A stretch of DNA of 36,480 bases from assembly GCA_903850335.1 (NCBI GenBank), contig CAINLJ010000277.1, positions 1-36,480 of the forward strand, read 5' to 3'. The translations under genes and the position numbers were made by a program. Source of the DNA: an uncultured Bacteroidia bacterium. GTDB lineage: Bacteria > Bacteroidota > Bacteroidia > Bacteroidales > Prolixibacteraceae. Of the stretch, positions 1 through 7,963 are shown piece by piece. The notes below the pieces were generated by a model. The model made no database searches, had not been told where the DNA came from, and was given only the letters and a program-made list of their open reading frames with translations. Position 1 is the stretch's first letter. The number at the start of each line of letters is the position of its first letter.

Positions 1-325
1 CCTTTAAGCATTTATTAACAGGTTTTATCCAATAGAATAAGAAATTGTCATTTAAATAGTACCTATCAAATCTTTTAAAGAAAATTAATGTCCACAACTT
101 TTTTATCTGATCCGCAATCTATTCCGTCCGAATACGTTTTTGTGCTTTTACAGTCTTTTGTTCACGGACGGTTTACGCACGTTTATCTCCCACCCCGGGT
201 TGCGGACGAACCTTACCCGGGGTTATTCATTCGTCAGTTGACGGACACCCTTTCACGTATTTGATTGCCTGTCGATTAGAAGTGCTGTGCACCGGGCATC
301 TATGTGGAAGCTGGAATTGCTTTTT
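1..325. other. Intergenic region rich in small inverted repeats
   Basis: I see no gene here. The stretch carries several short hairpins: CCGTCCG at 124-130 with CGGACGG at 165-171, CCCCGGGT at 193-200 with ACCCGGGG at 215-222, and CGTCA/TGACG at 232-243. The pentamer CGGAC or its complement recurs four times between 125 and 245. It lies just downstream of the minus-strand GH172 gene, so transcripts of that gene would run into it. No U-tract follows the hairpins on the minus strand, so I do not call a terminator. Confidence 0.6.
193..222. repeat. GC-rich hairpin, REP-like
   Basis: CCCCGGGT (193-200) and ACCCGGGG (215-222) form a perfect 8-bp stem around a 14-base loop. It is followed by GTTATTC, and the block looks like the dispersed 'CCCCGGG...CCCGGGGTTATTC' element I recall from many Bacteroidota genomes. 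The stem is seen directly. The link to a dispersed repeat family is from memory and needs the rest of the genome. Confidence 0.5.
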
Positions 326-1471
326 CTAATTCACTTCCAGTTCGTCCTTAGATGGAAGCTTTGGGAATGTCTGATGAGGCTCAGTTTGATACCAGAATGC
401 AACGGATGCCACATCGTCCTGAAGAGGAAGATACCGGCCCCCGCTCCTCCAGCCCAATGCCTGAATAGTAACCTTCAGATCCTTTTCGAAACGGATCGGA
501 TCAGCAATATGCCAGCGGTACAACCCGAAACGAAGGCTGGGATGGTAGGCTTCGTCGGGAAGAATTACCTGATGCAGTCCGGAATACGGCGAACAAAAAA
601 CGCTGTATTTCCCCTTATAATCAAAATTATATGAGCCACAGAAGTAATCCTCAAGGCCTGTTCCGCAGATTGTCGGAAAATTCTTGTCCTCGTCCATATA
701 GAACTTGATCTCTCCTTCGCCCCACCATCCATTATTTTTTGCCTGCCAGGCAAGATAAGTTCCTACATATTGTCCCTTTCCTTTTACCTGATCGACAATT
801 GTATAGACATCCTTGTATTTTATAGGATTGGTACGGTGAAATTGTGCATGAAAATAGGATGCATTTTGAGGAACTTCGGTAAGACAATAATTTATCTGAT
901 AATAGAGGCTCATCTTTTTCTCATCAATGTTCTCCATTGTAATCTTACATTTCTTCCTGAAAGGCATGGGCCAGTAGCAGTTAAATGCGCTGCCGGGGTT
1001 TACACATACTGCAAGTGATTGCAAAGGAGAATATTCGCACCATCCCATCCCGAAGAAGTCTCCAACGGGACATTCGACAGAGGGTTCTTTTTCGTCATCC
1101 CAGTAAATCCTTAAAATTGAAAAACGCCAGTTTCCAGTTGGTGTCATCCAGATATGCTCAATAGATCCCTGGCCGTCAATCTCAGCGAGTGTAAAGGTCT
1201 GTCCCGGGGAAATTTCAATAAATGGATTTAATTTCCAACCCTGTCCAAGTTCTCTTGCGGCATTGGAAGCAGAACCTTCACCAACCTTTGCCATTCCCCC
1301 TTTACCCTTTTCACCAGTAAAATTTTCAGGACTTATGGAGCGGCTCTTCGCATTTGAAAGCAGATATAAATTCCCCAGATTATTCTGCATTCCGTTAAAA
1401 GGCATATTCTGACTAAATAGAGAACTCAAACAAACGGACATCAAAAAAATAAGAGACAATAATTTTTTCAT
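326..1471 (-). CDS. Secreted GH172 (DUF2961) glycoside hydrolase
   Basis: A 381-residue protein with a clear signal peptide (charged MKK, hydrophobic core to about residue 17, cleavage near SLFS-Q), so it is exported to the periplasm or outer surface. The body matches DUF2961, now glycoside hydrolase family 172, whose characterised members act on fructofuranosides and arabinofuranosides. Visible family blocks are SIEHIWMTPTGNWRF (about 103-117), PVGDFFGMG (135-143), WWGEGEIKFYMD (249-260) and GTGLEDYF (270-277). The glutamates in the last two blocks (E252/E254 and E274) are where the family's catalytic acids lie. The length is usual for the family. It is monocistronic on the minus strand, with 102 bases to the next gene upstream. 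The substrate cannot be told from sequence. Confidence 0.9.
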   Translation of the reverse strand: MKKLLSLIFLMSVCLSSLFSQNMPFNGMQNNLGNLYLLSNAKSRSISPENFTGEKGKGGMAKVGEGSASNAARELGQGWKLNPFIEISPGQTFTLAEIDGQGSIEHIWMTPTGNWRFSILRIYWDDEKEPSVECPVGDFFGMGWCEYSPLQSLAVCVNPGSAFNCYWPMPFRKKCKITMENIDEKKMSLYYQINYCLTEVPQNASYFHAQFHRTNPIKYKDVYTIVDQVKGKGQYVGTYLAWQAKNNGWWGEGEIKFYMDEDKNFPTICGTGLEDYFCGSYNFDYKGKYSVFCSPYSGLHQVILPDEAYHPSLRFGLYRWHIADPIRFEKDLKVTIQALGWRSGGRYLPLQDDVASVAFWYQTEPHQTFPKLPSKDELEVN

Positions 1472-1573
1472 AGTAGAAGTGTTAAAGTTTGATTAAACCA
1501 TTTTTTTACAATATTACGGAAATCTTTTGTCCGATAATCTATTGTAAACAGGAAAGGGATGAAAGGATAAAAA

Positions 1574-1921
1574 TTACAGAAGCTTTACCCAGACAAGGCT
1601 TTTTGAGTCATCAAAGGCGCATTCGGTATAGTATTTTTTATCCAGATTTCTAAATGCCTCAACCAAATCTTCGGGACTATAACTGATATTCAGGTGAGTG
1701 GAAAGAAACTGCAGGTTAAACTCACTTTGATTTGACTGGTAATCCTTGTTTAGATTCAGAAGAAAATTATAAACTGCCAGTTCAAGTGGTGATAATTCCT
1801 CCTTGATGGGGATTACAGAAGTGACTTTAATGCTGTCGGCTGTTTTTAATAAATGGAATAAATCGTGTTCTTCATAATCGGTCAGTTCACTAAATGATTG
1901 ACCTGCGCTTACATTTTTCAT
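1574..1921 (-). CDS. Hypothetical protein, 115 aa
   Basis: I do not recognise this protein. It is acidic and soluble-looking, with no signal peptide or membrane segment. The N-terminal third (SFSELTDYEEHDLFHLLKTA) and the middle (LSPLELAVYNFLLNLNKDYQ) read as amphipathic helices. The C-terminus (EDLVEAFRNLDKKYYTECAF followed by a beta-like SLVWVKLL) resembles the end of a small helical or winged-helix fold, but nothing decides this. Codon use looks native and it sits between two same-strand genes with gaps of 102 and 172 bases, so it probably has its own promoter. Confidence 0.65.
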   Translation of the reverse strand: MKNVSAGQSFSELTDYEEHDLFHLLKTADSIKVTSVIPIKEELSPLELAVYNFLLNLNKDYQSNQSEFNLQFLSTHLNISYSPEDLVEAFRNLDKKYYTECAFDDSKSLVWVKLL

Positions 1922-2093
1922 GGCGATTTTAAATTAATAATCACTTGAAATATACGAAATTATTACCCATCATAAAGCTGATTTTTGCTATGATTTGAAG
2001 AAATAATTTAAAATTTCATCCGATAATGTTTAATAGTTTACTGAGTACATCCAATTGGATATTTTAATTTTTAGATCCGGAGTTTACAGTCTG

Positions 2094-4013
2094 CTATTTA
2101 CCCTTTTTAATCGTCAAAAAATAAGAGTGGATTGTTTTATCCATGGAAGTTATTTCAATTAGAAATCGATTTTCCGGTTTGGGCAGATTCGCCTCAAATG
2201 CAGAACCGGATGCTATTTTAACTCTATTAATCGTCATGCTTAAATAGCTATCAGCCAGGACTTCGGGTGTGATTGAGACAGTATTCAGGTTGGCATCCGC
2301 AGTGACAGAGTAAAAAGCTGTATACGGTGCAAATCTTGGAGATAAGATTCCGGCACTGGTTTTCAGACTTCGCAAGGCCCCTTTAATTTTGTGCACGTTG
2401 TTAACATTGTAAATAATGGATGCCTGGCCGACTGTTGCGACATTACCCAATGTCGGCATACCACCAATTGTCCGGCAGAATGGCACACTTGAAAGTGAAC
2501 CGTCAACTAATCCTTCCGCACAGGCCAGCATTTGCCGGATATATTCATCTGTAACTGGAATTCGATTTTCGCCTGTATGTCCCGGCAATACAGTCAGCTT
2601 ATTATTCCCGATTTTATCTAAAAGATATTGAACCGATTGAATGTATTCTTCAATTGACAAAGGAGTTCCGAATAACCACACTCCTCCTGAACCAATTGCA
2701 TCGCCTGTAAAAAGTGCATTCCCATACTTAAGAACTATTGACCCCCAGGTATGACCGGGAACGCCGATTACGTCAATTTCTTTACCGTCTAAAGAAATCT
2801 TATCGCCATCAGCGACAAACTGAGTTTTCCAGGAATCGGTGCCCATTAACATTTTAACGGCTTCACTGTCCTCTTTATGTACATAAACCTTTTTAAGCTG
2901 TGGTTCACCAACGAAGCTCTTAAGACCTATGATATGGTCAAAATGATCGTGTGTAATTATTACTTCCAGATCTATATTCTTATTTATCAGTACCTTATCT
3001 TTAATAAACTGAAATATTTTTCCATCACCGGCACCTGCATCAATTATGACTGCCTTATCATGACCTTCCAGGATATAAGCCGTTCCCAGAGAATAATCCC
3101 AAACCTCTTTGATACCATTGTCTAAATTTCGGGTTGTAAAAAGCGTATTTGGGGAAATGTGTCCATGATCCGTACGCGTAAGGTTCTGCTCAAAAAGCCA
3201 GTTATAGATGACTTCATAATTGTGGAAGGCCGGATACCAGGCATCGTGTGCAGGGTTAACACTCCCAAGACCCCATAGACTTGAATTGTTACCAACACAT
3301 CTGTTACCTGCTGCCTCAAGGGCTGCAATTGCATTGTTAGCTGAGCTTACCGGACAAACAGCGTCATCTATAGAATGAACGACAAGAACAGGAAAGTTTT
3401 TAAGAGCTAAAAAAGCAGAAAAATTTCCTCCAAATTCATCCGCATTTCCACTGATCGGCAATGCTGCCGCAAACAATTCCGGATTTTCAAGGATCATATT
3501 CCATACCCCAGTTCCTCCCATTGAGAAACCAACAATATAGATACGGTCTGTGTCGATATCAGGATGATTTGTTATAAATTGTTTTAACAATGAAAGCACA
3601 TTACTGTAAATCGGGTCAGATTTCCAATTACTTCCTTTTGGTGCTTGTGGGGCAAGCACATAGACCGGGTTTTTGGCTAAATGATCGGGTTCTGCCCAAA
3701 TGGTTGCACACTCGGTTGTAACCAGTTGAAGCTCGTTGTCCGTTCCACTCTCATTTTCACCATGTAAGTATAAGATAACCGGTAACTTTTTTCCCTGGTT
3801 ATTCTTATTGGCTGGTTCAAAAAACCGGTACAGCAAAACATTCCCGCTGCCATCCTTGTATTTCGCGGATTTAAACTGTGGAGCAATTTTTAAGGCTGCC
3901 AAACTAAGACTTGTAACAGAATTGGCAGGATTGAGTGCAAAAACAGAACCTGACATCAATAATGCCAATACAGGTAATATAATCTGTAAATGTTGAAGGT
4001 AGTTTATTTTCAT
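2094..4013 (-). CDS. Secreted alpha/beta-hydrolase fused to metallo-beta-lactamase domain
   Basis: A 639-residue exported fusion. Residues 1-26 are a signal peptide ending near SVFA. Residues about 50-275 are an alpha/beta-hydrolase of the PHB-depolymerase/dienelactone type: oxyanion-side LYLHGENESG (81-90), nucleophile elbow GFSMGG (162-167, Ser164), acid at Asp216/217 and His256 in PAHDAW. Residues about 295-500 are a metallo-beta-lactamase domain with THDHFDH (354-360), His421, Asp438 and His479, so all metal ligands look present. Residues about 550-637 read as a beta-sandwich like the cadherin-like domains common in secreted Bacteroidota proteins. Both active sites appear intact, so it is probably bifunctional, perhaps an esterase paired with a lactonase/thioesterase-type hydrolase. 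It is alone in its transcription unit. Confidence 0.87.
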   Translation of the reverse strand: MKINYLQHLQIILPVLALLMSGSVFALNPANSVTSLSLAALKIAPQFKSAKYKDGSGNVLLYRFFEPANKNNQGKKLPVILYLHGENESGTDNELQLVTTECATIWAEPDHLAKNPVYVLAPQAPKGSNWKSDPIYSNVLSLLKQFITNHPDIDTDRIYIVGFSMGGTGVWNMILENPELFAAALPISGNADEFGGNFSAFLALKNFPVLVVHSIDDAVCPVSSANNAIAALEAAGNRCVGNNSSLWGLGSVNPAHDAWYPAFHNYEVIYNWLFEQNLTRTDHGHISPNTLFTTRNLDNGIKEVWDYSLGTAYILEGHDKAVIIDAGAGDGKIFQFIKDKVLINKNIDLEVIITHDHFDHIIGLKSFVGEPQLKKVYVHKEDSEAVKMLMGTDSWKTQFVADGDKISLDGKEIDVIGVPGHTWGSIVLKYGNALFTGDAIGSGGVWLFGTPLSIEEYIQSVQYLLDKIGNNKLTVLPGHTGENRIPVTDEYIRQMLACAEGLVDGSLSSVPFCRTIGGMPTLGNVATVGQASIIYNVNNVHKIKGALRSLKTSAGILSPRFAPYTAFYSVTADANLNTVSITPEVLADSYLSMTINRVKIASGSAFEANLPKPENRFLIEITSMDKTIHSYFLTIKKGK

Positions 4014-4083
4014 TGTTTAAAAGTTGTTTGTAATATTTTGAGCAGACTCGCTTTGTTATTGATAAGTGATCAGCGACTTGAAA

Positions 4084-4494
4084 TCATTTTGACTCGAAAT
4101 TCGTTTGAATATATTCCTTGAGTTGCGATACGTCGTCATTAAGATTAACTCTTCTAAGCCTACGGTTGTCAAGTTTTATGTCCAGAAATTTGTTGCTGAA
4201 TCTTTGTTTAATTCTAATCGATTTCACTTCATTTAAAGATATTTCGCTTCTGAATGATCTCAAAAGCCATATAACCAGAATTATAAAGTTCAATAAACCG
4301 ATAAAAAGCCCAAACCAATAATCAAACGCTTCACCGCTTTTAAAATACTTTAAAAAAGTCAAGGCACCGTATATTGCCCCAAGGCAAAGGATCGAAGTCA
4401 ATATCCACCTTTGTTTTTTTGCATCGTCCTTTATGGTTATTTTTTCTTTATCAAATTGAATTTGACCTTTTTTGATTTTAAATATCTGTTTCAT
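4084..4494 (-). CDS. Small two-helix membrane protein, PH-like
   Basis: A 136-residue protein with two adjacent membrane segments, about residues 30-50 (ILTSILCLGAIYGALTFL) and 60-78 (WFGLFIGLLNFIILVIWLL). They are flanked by charged beta-rich segments: KIKKGQIQFDKEKITIKDD before, and ISLNEVKSIRIKQRFSNKFL plus LDIKLDNRRLRRVNL after. This hairpin-in-a-beta-domain layout resembles small bacterial PH-domain membrane proteins, but I do not recognise a named family. The final helix (VSQLKEYIQTNF) is amphipathic. It lies 70 bases upstream of the hydrolase fusion on the same strand, so cotranscription is possible. Function is unknown. Confidence 0.7.
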   Translation of the reverse strand: MKQIFKIKKGQIQFDKEKITIKDDAKKQRWILTSILCLGAIYGALTFLKYFKSGEAFDYWFGLFIGLLNFIILVIWLLRSFRSEISLNEVKSIRIKQRFSNKFLDIKLDNRRLRRVNLNDDVSQLKEYIQTNFESK

Positions 4495-5008
4495 AGCAAA
4501 ATCTCATTTTTGGCTTTAACGCATGACACACCGGAATGATTTAGCAATTTCCATTTTTCAAATGTTCAACGATGGCGTCATAGTTATGGAAGTTTAATTT
4601 ATGACCATAATTTGCATCATTATAAGGCATGAGTTCAGGTTTAATTCGGAAAGTGTTTGGTTTAAATAAAAAGCGAAAGGATAAGAAATTAATTTTACCA
4701 GCTCCTTTTTTTGTAGTTGGCGGACTTCGATAAAATCTGAATGATTTCAATTTGAGAATTATTTATTTCTGCAAAATACAAATTTCCAAATATATATCTT
4801 TAAATATTATATTAAATTTTTTCATAAAACGTATATAATTGGCAACATTTTCCGTCTGTCAGAATGTTATCCGGTATCGTTGATCAAATCAATTTTCTTT
4901 GTTCCGGGATTGCACAAAAAGTATTACTTTCGCTATTGGATTCATAGTACACCGTTTTAGTTCAGTTAAGCAGTGAATTTAAACCACTATGAGCATTTTT
5001 ATTACTAA
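4495..5008. other. Intergenic region before tRNA-Pro
   Basis: No convincing gene. A 69-codon minus-strand frame (4541-4750) is present, but its N-terminal half is basic and low in complexity (RFYRSPPTTKKGAG) and I cannot support it as a protein. The region from about 4760 to 5000 is AT-rich and should hold the divergent promoters: one for the minus-strand membrane-protein gene and one for the tRNA. I do not see a perfect TAnnTTTG box for the tRNA; TACTTTCG near 4924 is the nearest. Confidence 0.5.
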
Positions 5009-5082
5009 CGGGGTGTAGCGCAGCTTGGTAGCGCGCGTCGTTCGGGACGACGAGGTCGTCGGTTCAAATCCGGCTACCCCGA
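5009..5082 (+). tRNA. tRNA-Pro (anticodon CGG)
   Basis: A complete 74-base cloverleaf. The acceptor arm CGGGGTG pairs with TACCCCG (one G-T), the D stem is GCGC/GCGC, and the anticodon stem CGTCG/CGACG encloses the loop TTCGGGA with anticodon CGG. The variable loop is AGGTC, and the T arm is GTCGG/CCGGC with loop TTCAAAT. The discriminator is A5082 and CCA is not encoded. It decodes CCG. The defence-type operon begins right after it, which fits the use of tRNA genes as integration sites, though I found no second copy of its 3' end in the window. Confidence 0.97.
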
Positions 5083-5135
5083 CTTTTAATAGTTTGAATG
5101 TTATTATTTTACTGCTTTTAAATCTGACTTTTAAC

Positions 5136-5143
5136 TATCTTTG
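5136..5143 (+). promoter_or_regulatory. Bacteroidota-type -7 box (TATCTTTG)
   Basis: TATCTTTG is a perfect match to the TAnnTTTG -7 element used by the primary sigma factor of Bacteroidota. The expected TTTG -33 element is weak here (TTTTA at 5115-5119). Transcription would start near 5150, and the intrinsic terminator at 5208-5229 lies only about 60 bases further on, so the unit driven by this box is short and non-coding. Confidence 0.5.
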
Positions 5144-5149
5144 AGAATA

Positions 5150-5230
5150 GAACGAATTGGAACCTTATTGCCGATGAGCAGGAAACCGCAACCTGCTGAT
5201 CAGGAAAAGCCTCGAAAGGGGCTTTTTTTG
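5150..5230 (+). ncRNA. Candidate small RNA of about 80 nt
   Basis: Between a perfect -7 box and a strong terminator lies an 80-base segment with no reading frame of note. It would fold into two hairpins: AGCAGG/CCTGCT (about 5177-5198, loop AAACCGCAA) and the terminator stem. I do not recognise the family; it does not look like SRP RNA or tmRNA. Alternatives are the processed tail of the tRNA transcript or an attenuated leader. The start is inferred from the promoter box only. Confidence 0.4.
5208..5229 (+). terminator. Intrinsic terminator after tRNA/sRNA
   Basis: AGCCTC (5208-5213), a GAAA tetraloop, and GGGGCT (5218-5223) form a 6-bp stem with one T-G pair, followed by seven consecutive T (5223-5229). 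It should end transcription from the tRNA and from the small RNA, insulating the restriction operon downstream. Confidence 0.85.
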
Positions 5231-5261
5231 TGGTCGTTCAAATATGCAATAATTTAATTCT

Positions 5262-5297
5262 TATATTTACCAGAGATAAATTAAACAGTTAATTTAT
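5262..5297 (+). promoter_or_regulatory. Probable mod promoter with 9-bp inverted-repeat operator
   Basis: TATATTTA (5262-5269) matches seven of eight positions of the Bacteroidota -7 box. Just after it, ATAAATTAA (5276-5284) and TTAATTTAT (5289-5297) form a perfect 9-bp inverted repeat around ACAG, placed about where transcription would start and 46 bases before the mod ATG. That is a sensible place for a repressor to limit restriction-modification expression. The arms are pure A/T, so chance is a real alternative. No regulator gene is evident in the operon unless the Bro-N protein acts as one. Confidence 0.35.
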
Positions 5298-5342
5298 ATT
5301 GATTGCAATCTCTGTTTGCAACTCATTTCCAAAATATATTTA

Positions 5343-7013
5343 ATGAATAGTAACTATAAAAAGCTTGAACTTGGCTGGCCTGGTAAAGACCTTGAAATAA
5401 AACCCGAACCCAGGGTATTGATTGAAGACCCCGAAAAATCATATGGCGAAACAAACACCGGGAACATGCTTATCCATGCAGATAATCTGTTGGCCCTTAA
5501 AGCCATGGAACAGAATTTTTCCGGAAAAATAAAGTGCATCTACATTGACCCGCCTTACAATACCGGTAATGCCTTTGAACATTATGACGATGGCTTGGAA
5601 CACAGTATGTGGCTCAATTTGATGAAACCACGTTTGGAGTTGCTGCACAAACTATTAGCCAATGAGGGAAGTATGTGGATTTCAATTGACGACGATGAAT
5701 GCCACTATTTGAAGGTGTTTTGCGATGAACTTTTCGGAAGGAAGAATTTTGTTAACAATGTGATTTGGGAAAAGAAGTATTCTCCTTCTAATGATGCAAA
5801 ATGGCTTTCTGACAGCCATGACCATATTTTGGTTTATGCCAAAAACAAGGAGGTTTGGCGGCCTAATCTTTTGCCGCGAACAGAGGAAATGAATAGCAGA
5901 TATAAAAATCTTGATAATGATTATAGGGGTTTATGGAAATCAGGCGATGTACTTGTTAAATCATTTTCCCAATCTGGTGTTTTTGCAATTATAAATCCAA
6001 ATACTGAAGAAGAGTTTTGGCCACCTAAGGGCAGCTGCTATAGATTTAGCGAAGAAAGTGCAAAAAGATATTTGGCGGATAATAGGTTTTACTTTGGGAA
6101 AGATGGTAAAAGTGGACCTCAATTAAAAAGGTTTCTTTCAGAAGTAAAAGATGGTTCGGTCAGTAAAACAATTTGGTTAAGGTCTGAAGTGGGTGACAAT
6201 CAAGAAGCAAAAAAAGAAGTTAAATCGTTTATCTCAGACGACTTTTTTCAAACCCCAAAACCTGAAAGACTAATTCAACGAGTTATTCAATTAGCTTCCA
6301 ACGAAGGAGATTTTGTACTTGATTCGTTTTTGGGGTCAGGAACAACCGCAGCCGTAGCTCATAAGATGGGCCGCAAATGGATTGGGATTGAATTGGGTGA
6401 ACATTGCAATACCCATTGTTTGCCCCGCCTAAAAATGGTTTGTGATGGAACCGATCAGTGCGGCATTTCGATAGCACGGGAATGGAAAGGTGGCGGAGGT
6501 TTTAAGTTTTACGGCTTGGCTCCCAGCTTACTCAATAAAGACAAGTACAACCAATGGGTGATTAATCCCAATTACAATGTGCAATTGCTTGCAGCAGCTA
6601 TGGCTCGCCACGAAGGTTTTACCTTTTGCCCCAGCGAAACAGTAGTCTGGAAACAAGGCTTTGCAACGGAACATCATTATATTTTCACGACTACCAATAC
6701 CATCACGCCTGATGTTGTTGAACAAATATTGAGTGAGATGAAACCCGAAGAAAGCTTGCTGATCTGCTGTGTTGCTTTTAAAGAGGAATGTGATGAAATC
6801 AGTACACGTATTGAAATCAGGAAGATACCTGATGTGATTTTGGGTAAATGCGAATTTGGGAAAGAAGATTATTGCACCGAAACGAACATTATCAACATGC
6901 CGGTTGATCCTGACCAGCCTGCATTTGTTCCTTCGTATGTAAGTCCTGAAATAAAACCAAGTCCGGCAAAGATTAAAAAGGAAGATCCAACGCAATCTAA
7001 ATTGTTGTTTTAA
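5343..7013 (+). CDS. mod: Type III restriction-modification methyltransferase Mod
   Basis: An amino-methyltransferase of the beta class that would methylate adenine on one strand of an asymmetric site and carry the specificity of the Type III complex. From the ATG at 5343 it has 556 residues. Motif IV is DPPYNTG (69-75), followed by WLNLMKPRLELLHKLL. The variable target-recognition region spans roughly 140-300, and the AdoMet-binding motif I is DSFLGSGTT (327-335) with GRKWIGIELGEH after it. The order IV-TRD-I is that expected for Type III Mod. An in-frame TTG at 5316 would add nine residues, but the ATG is preferred because similarity to Mod starts after it. The res gene follows two genes later in the same operon. 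Confidence 0.95.
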   Translation: MNSNYKKLELGWPGKDLEIKPEPRVLIEDPEKSYGETNTGNMLIHADNLLALKAMEQNFSGKIKCIYIDPPYNTGNAFEHYDDGLEHSMWLNLMKPRLELLHKLLANEGSMWISIDDDECHYLKVFCDELFGRKNFVNNVIWEKKYSPSNDAKWLSDSHDHILVYAKNKEVWRPNLLPRTEEMNSRYKNLDNDYRGLWKSGDVLVKSFSQSGVFAIINPNTEEEFWPPKGSCYRFSEESAKRYLADNRFYFGKDGKSGPQLKRFLSEVKDGSVSKTIWLRSEVGDNQEAKKEVKSFISDDFFQTPKPERLIQRVIQLASNEGDFVLDSFLGSGTTAAVAHKMGRKWIGIELGEHCNTHCLPRLKMVCDGTDQCGISIAREWKGGGGFKFYGLAPSLLNKDKYNQWVINPNYNVQLLAAAMARHEGFTFCPSETVVWKQGFATEHHYIFTTTNTITPDVVEQILSEMKPEESLLICCVAFKEECDEISTRIEIRKIPDVILGKCEFGKEDYCTETNIINMPVDPDQPAFVPSYVSPEIKPSPAKIKKEDPTQSKLLF

Positions 7014-7024
7014 TATTTGAGAAT

Positions 7025-7864
7025 ATGACAAACGAATCCGATATCAAATTATTTGAGAACAAAAAGGTACGAAGCCATTGGGATGAGAAAGAAGAACAGT
7101 GGTATTTTTCAGTAATTGATGTAGTTGAAATATTAACCGAAAGTAGTAATCCGAGAGATTATTGGTTTAAAATGAAATTGAGGATAAAATCAGAAGACGG
7201 TCTTGAACTGTCGACAGTTTGTCGACAGTTCAAATTAAAGGCTGCTGATGGTAAGATGAGAGTAACTGACGTTGCCGATACTGAAACACTTTTGCGAATC
7301 ATTCAATCAATCCCATCACCTAAAGCCGAACCCTTTAAACAATGGCTGGCAAAAGTAGGATACGAGCGGATGCAGGAAATTTCAGACCCCGGGCAAAGCA
7401 TTGACAGGGCAAGAGAAAACTGGCAAAGACTAGGCCGGAGCGAAAAGTGGATTCAGCAACGCATGACAGGTCAGGAAACAAGGAATAAACTGACTGATTA
7501 TTGGAAAGATTCCGGAGTAAAGGAACATAATGAATTTGCGCTGCTCACAAATATTATTCATCAGGAATGGACTGGACTAACAGTAAAGAAACACAAGGAT
7601 TTAAAAAACCTTAAATCTCAGAACCTGCGTGATCACATGAGCGAAGCGGAACTTATTTTTACGGCATTGGCCGAACTGTCTACCAGGCAAATAGCCGAAG
7701 CTGAAAAAGCAAAAGGCTTACAGGAGAATGCAAAAGCAAGCAAAAAAGGCGGATCAGTAGCAAAGAATGCCCGAAAAGAATTAGAATCAAAAACAGGCAA
7801 AAGTGTTGTGACAGGCGAAAATTTTCTCCCGCCTGCAAAAGATAAAAAGAAAATTGATAAATAA
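7025..7864 (+). CDS. Bro-N domain protein, DinD-like, in the Type III operon
   Basis: A 279-residue protein with an N-terminal Bro-N domain (about 7-115). The opening IKLFENKKVRSHWDEKEEQWYFSV is the family hallmark, followed by VIDVVEILTES, PRDYWFKMK and the conserved SPKAEPFKQWLAKVGYERMQE. The middle (RENWQRLGRSEKWIQQRMTGQETRNKLTDYW) matches the region found in DNA-damage-inducible protein D. The C-terminus from about 225 is Lys/Ala-rich and probably disordered or DNA-binding. E. coli DinD is an SOS protein reported to disrupt RecA filaments; whether this one does so is inference. It begins 11 bases after mod and shares its transcript, so it is an integral cargo gene of the restriction system rather than a separate unit. 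Confidence 0.85.
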   Translation: MTNESDIKLFENKKVRSHWDEKEEQWYFSVIDVVEILTESSNPRDYWFKMKLRIKSEDGLELSTVCRQFKLKAADGKMRVTDVADTETLLRIIQSIPSPKAEPFKQWLAKVGYERMQEISDPGQSIDRARENWQRLGRSEKWIQQRMTGQETRNKLTDYWKDSGVKEHNEFALLTNIIHQEWTGLTVKKHKDLKNLKSQNLRDHMSEAELIFTALAELSTRQIAEAEKAKGLQENAKASKKGGSVAKNARKELESKTGKSVVTGENFLPPAKDKKKIDK

Positions 7865-7963
7865 TGAAAATCACACAGCCCAAAGTTTAAACGCATTGAA
7901 TTCGATGCTTTTAAAAAACTAAACCTATCAAACCGTCTTGCATATAATAAGCAACCAACATGA
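7864..7963 (+). pseudogene. Possible frameshifted mini-ORF coupled to res
   Basis: The 95-base gap between the Bro-N gene and res is open in a telling way. ATG at 7864 (overlapping the previous TAA) reads MKITQPK and then stops. Dropping one G (7885) would continue into a frame of about 25 residues (FKRIEFDAFKKLNLSNR and on) ending at TGA 7961-7963. That stop overlaps the res ATG at 7960 in an ATGA coupling. The frame could be a tiny gene broken by a one-base insertion, a sequencing error, or chance. Confidence 0.3.

Noticed and set aside
4541-4750. 69-codon minus-strand frame
   Set aside because: Basic, low-complexity start and no recognisable domain or supporting signal; chance is more likely.
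5061-5082. tRNA 3' end as an attachment-site core
   Set aside because: I found no second copy of this sequence elsewhere in the window, so integration at the tRNA is not shown.
6528-7031. 167-codon minus-strand frame inside mod
   Set aside because: Antisense of the Mod C-terminal region; the plus-strand gene has clear methyltransferase motifs and operon context.
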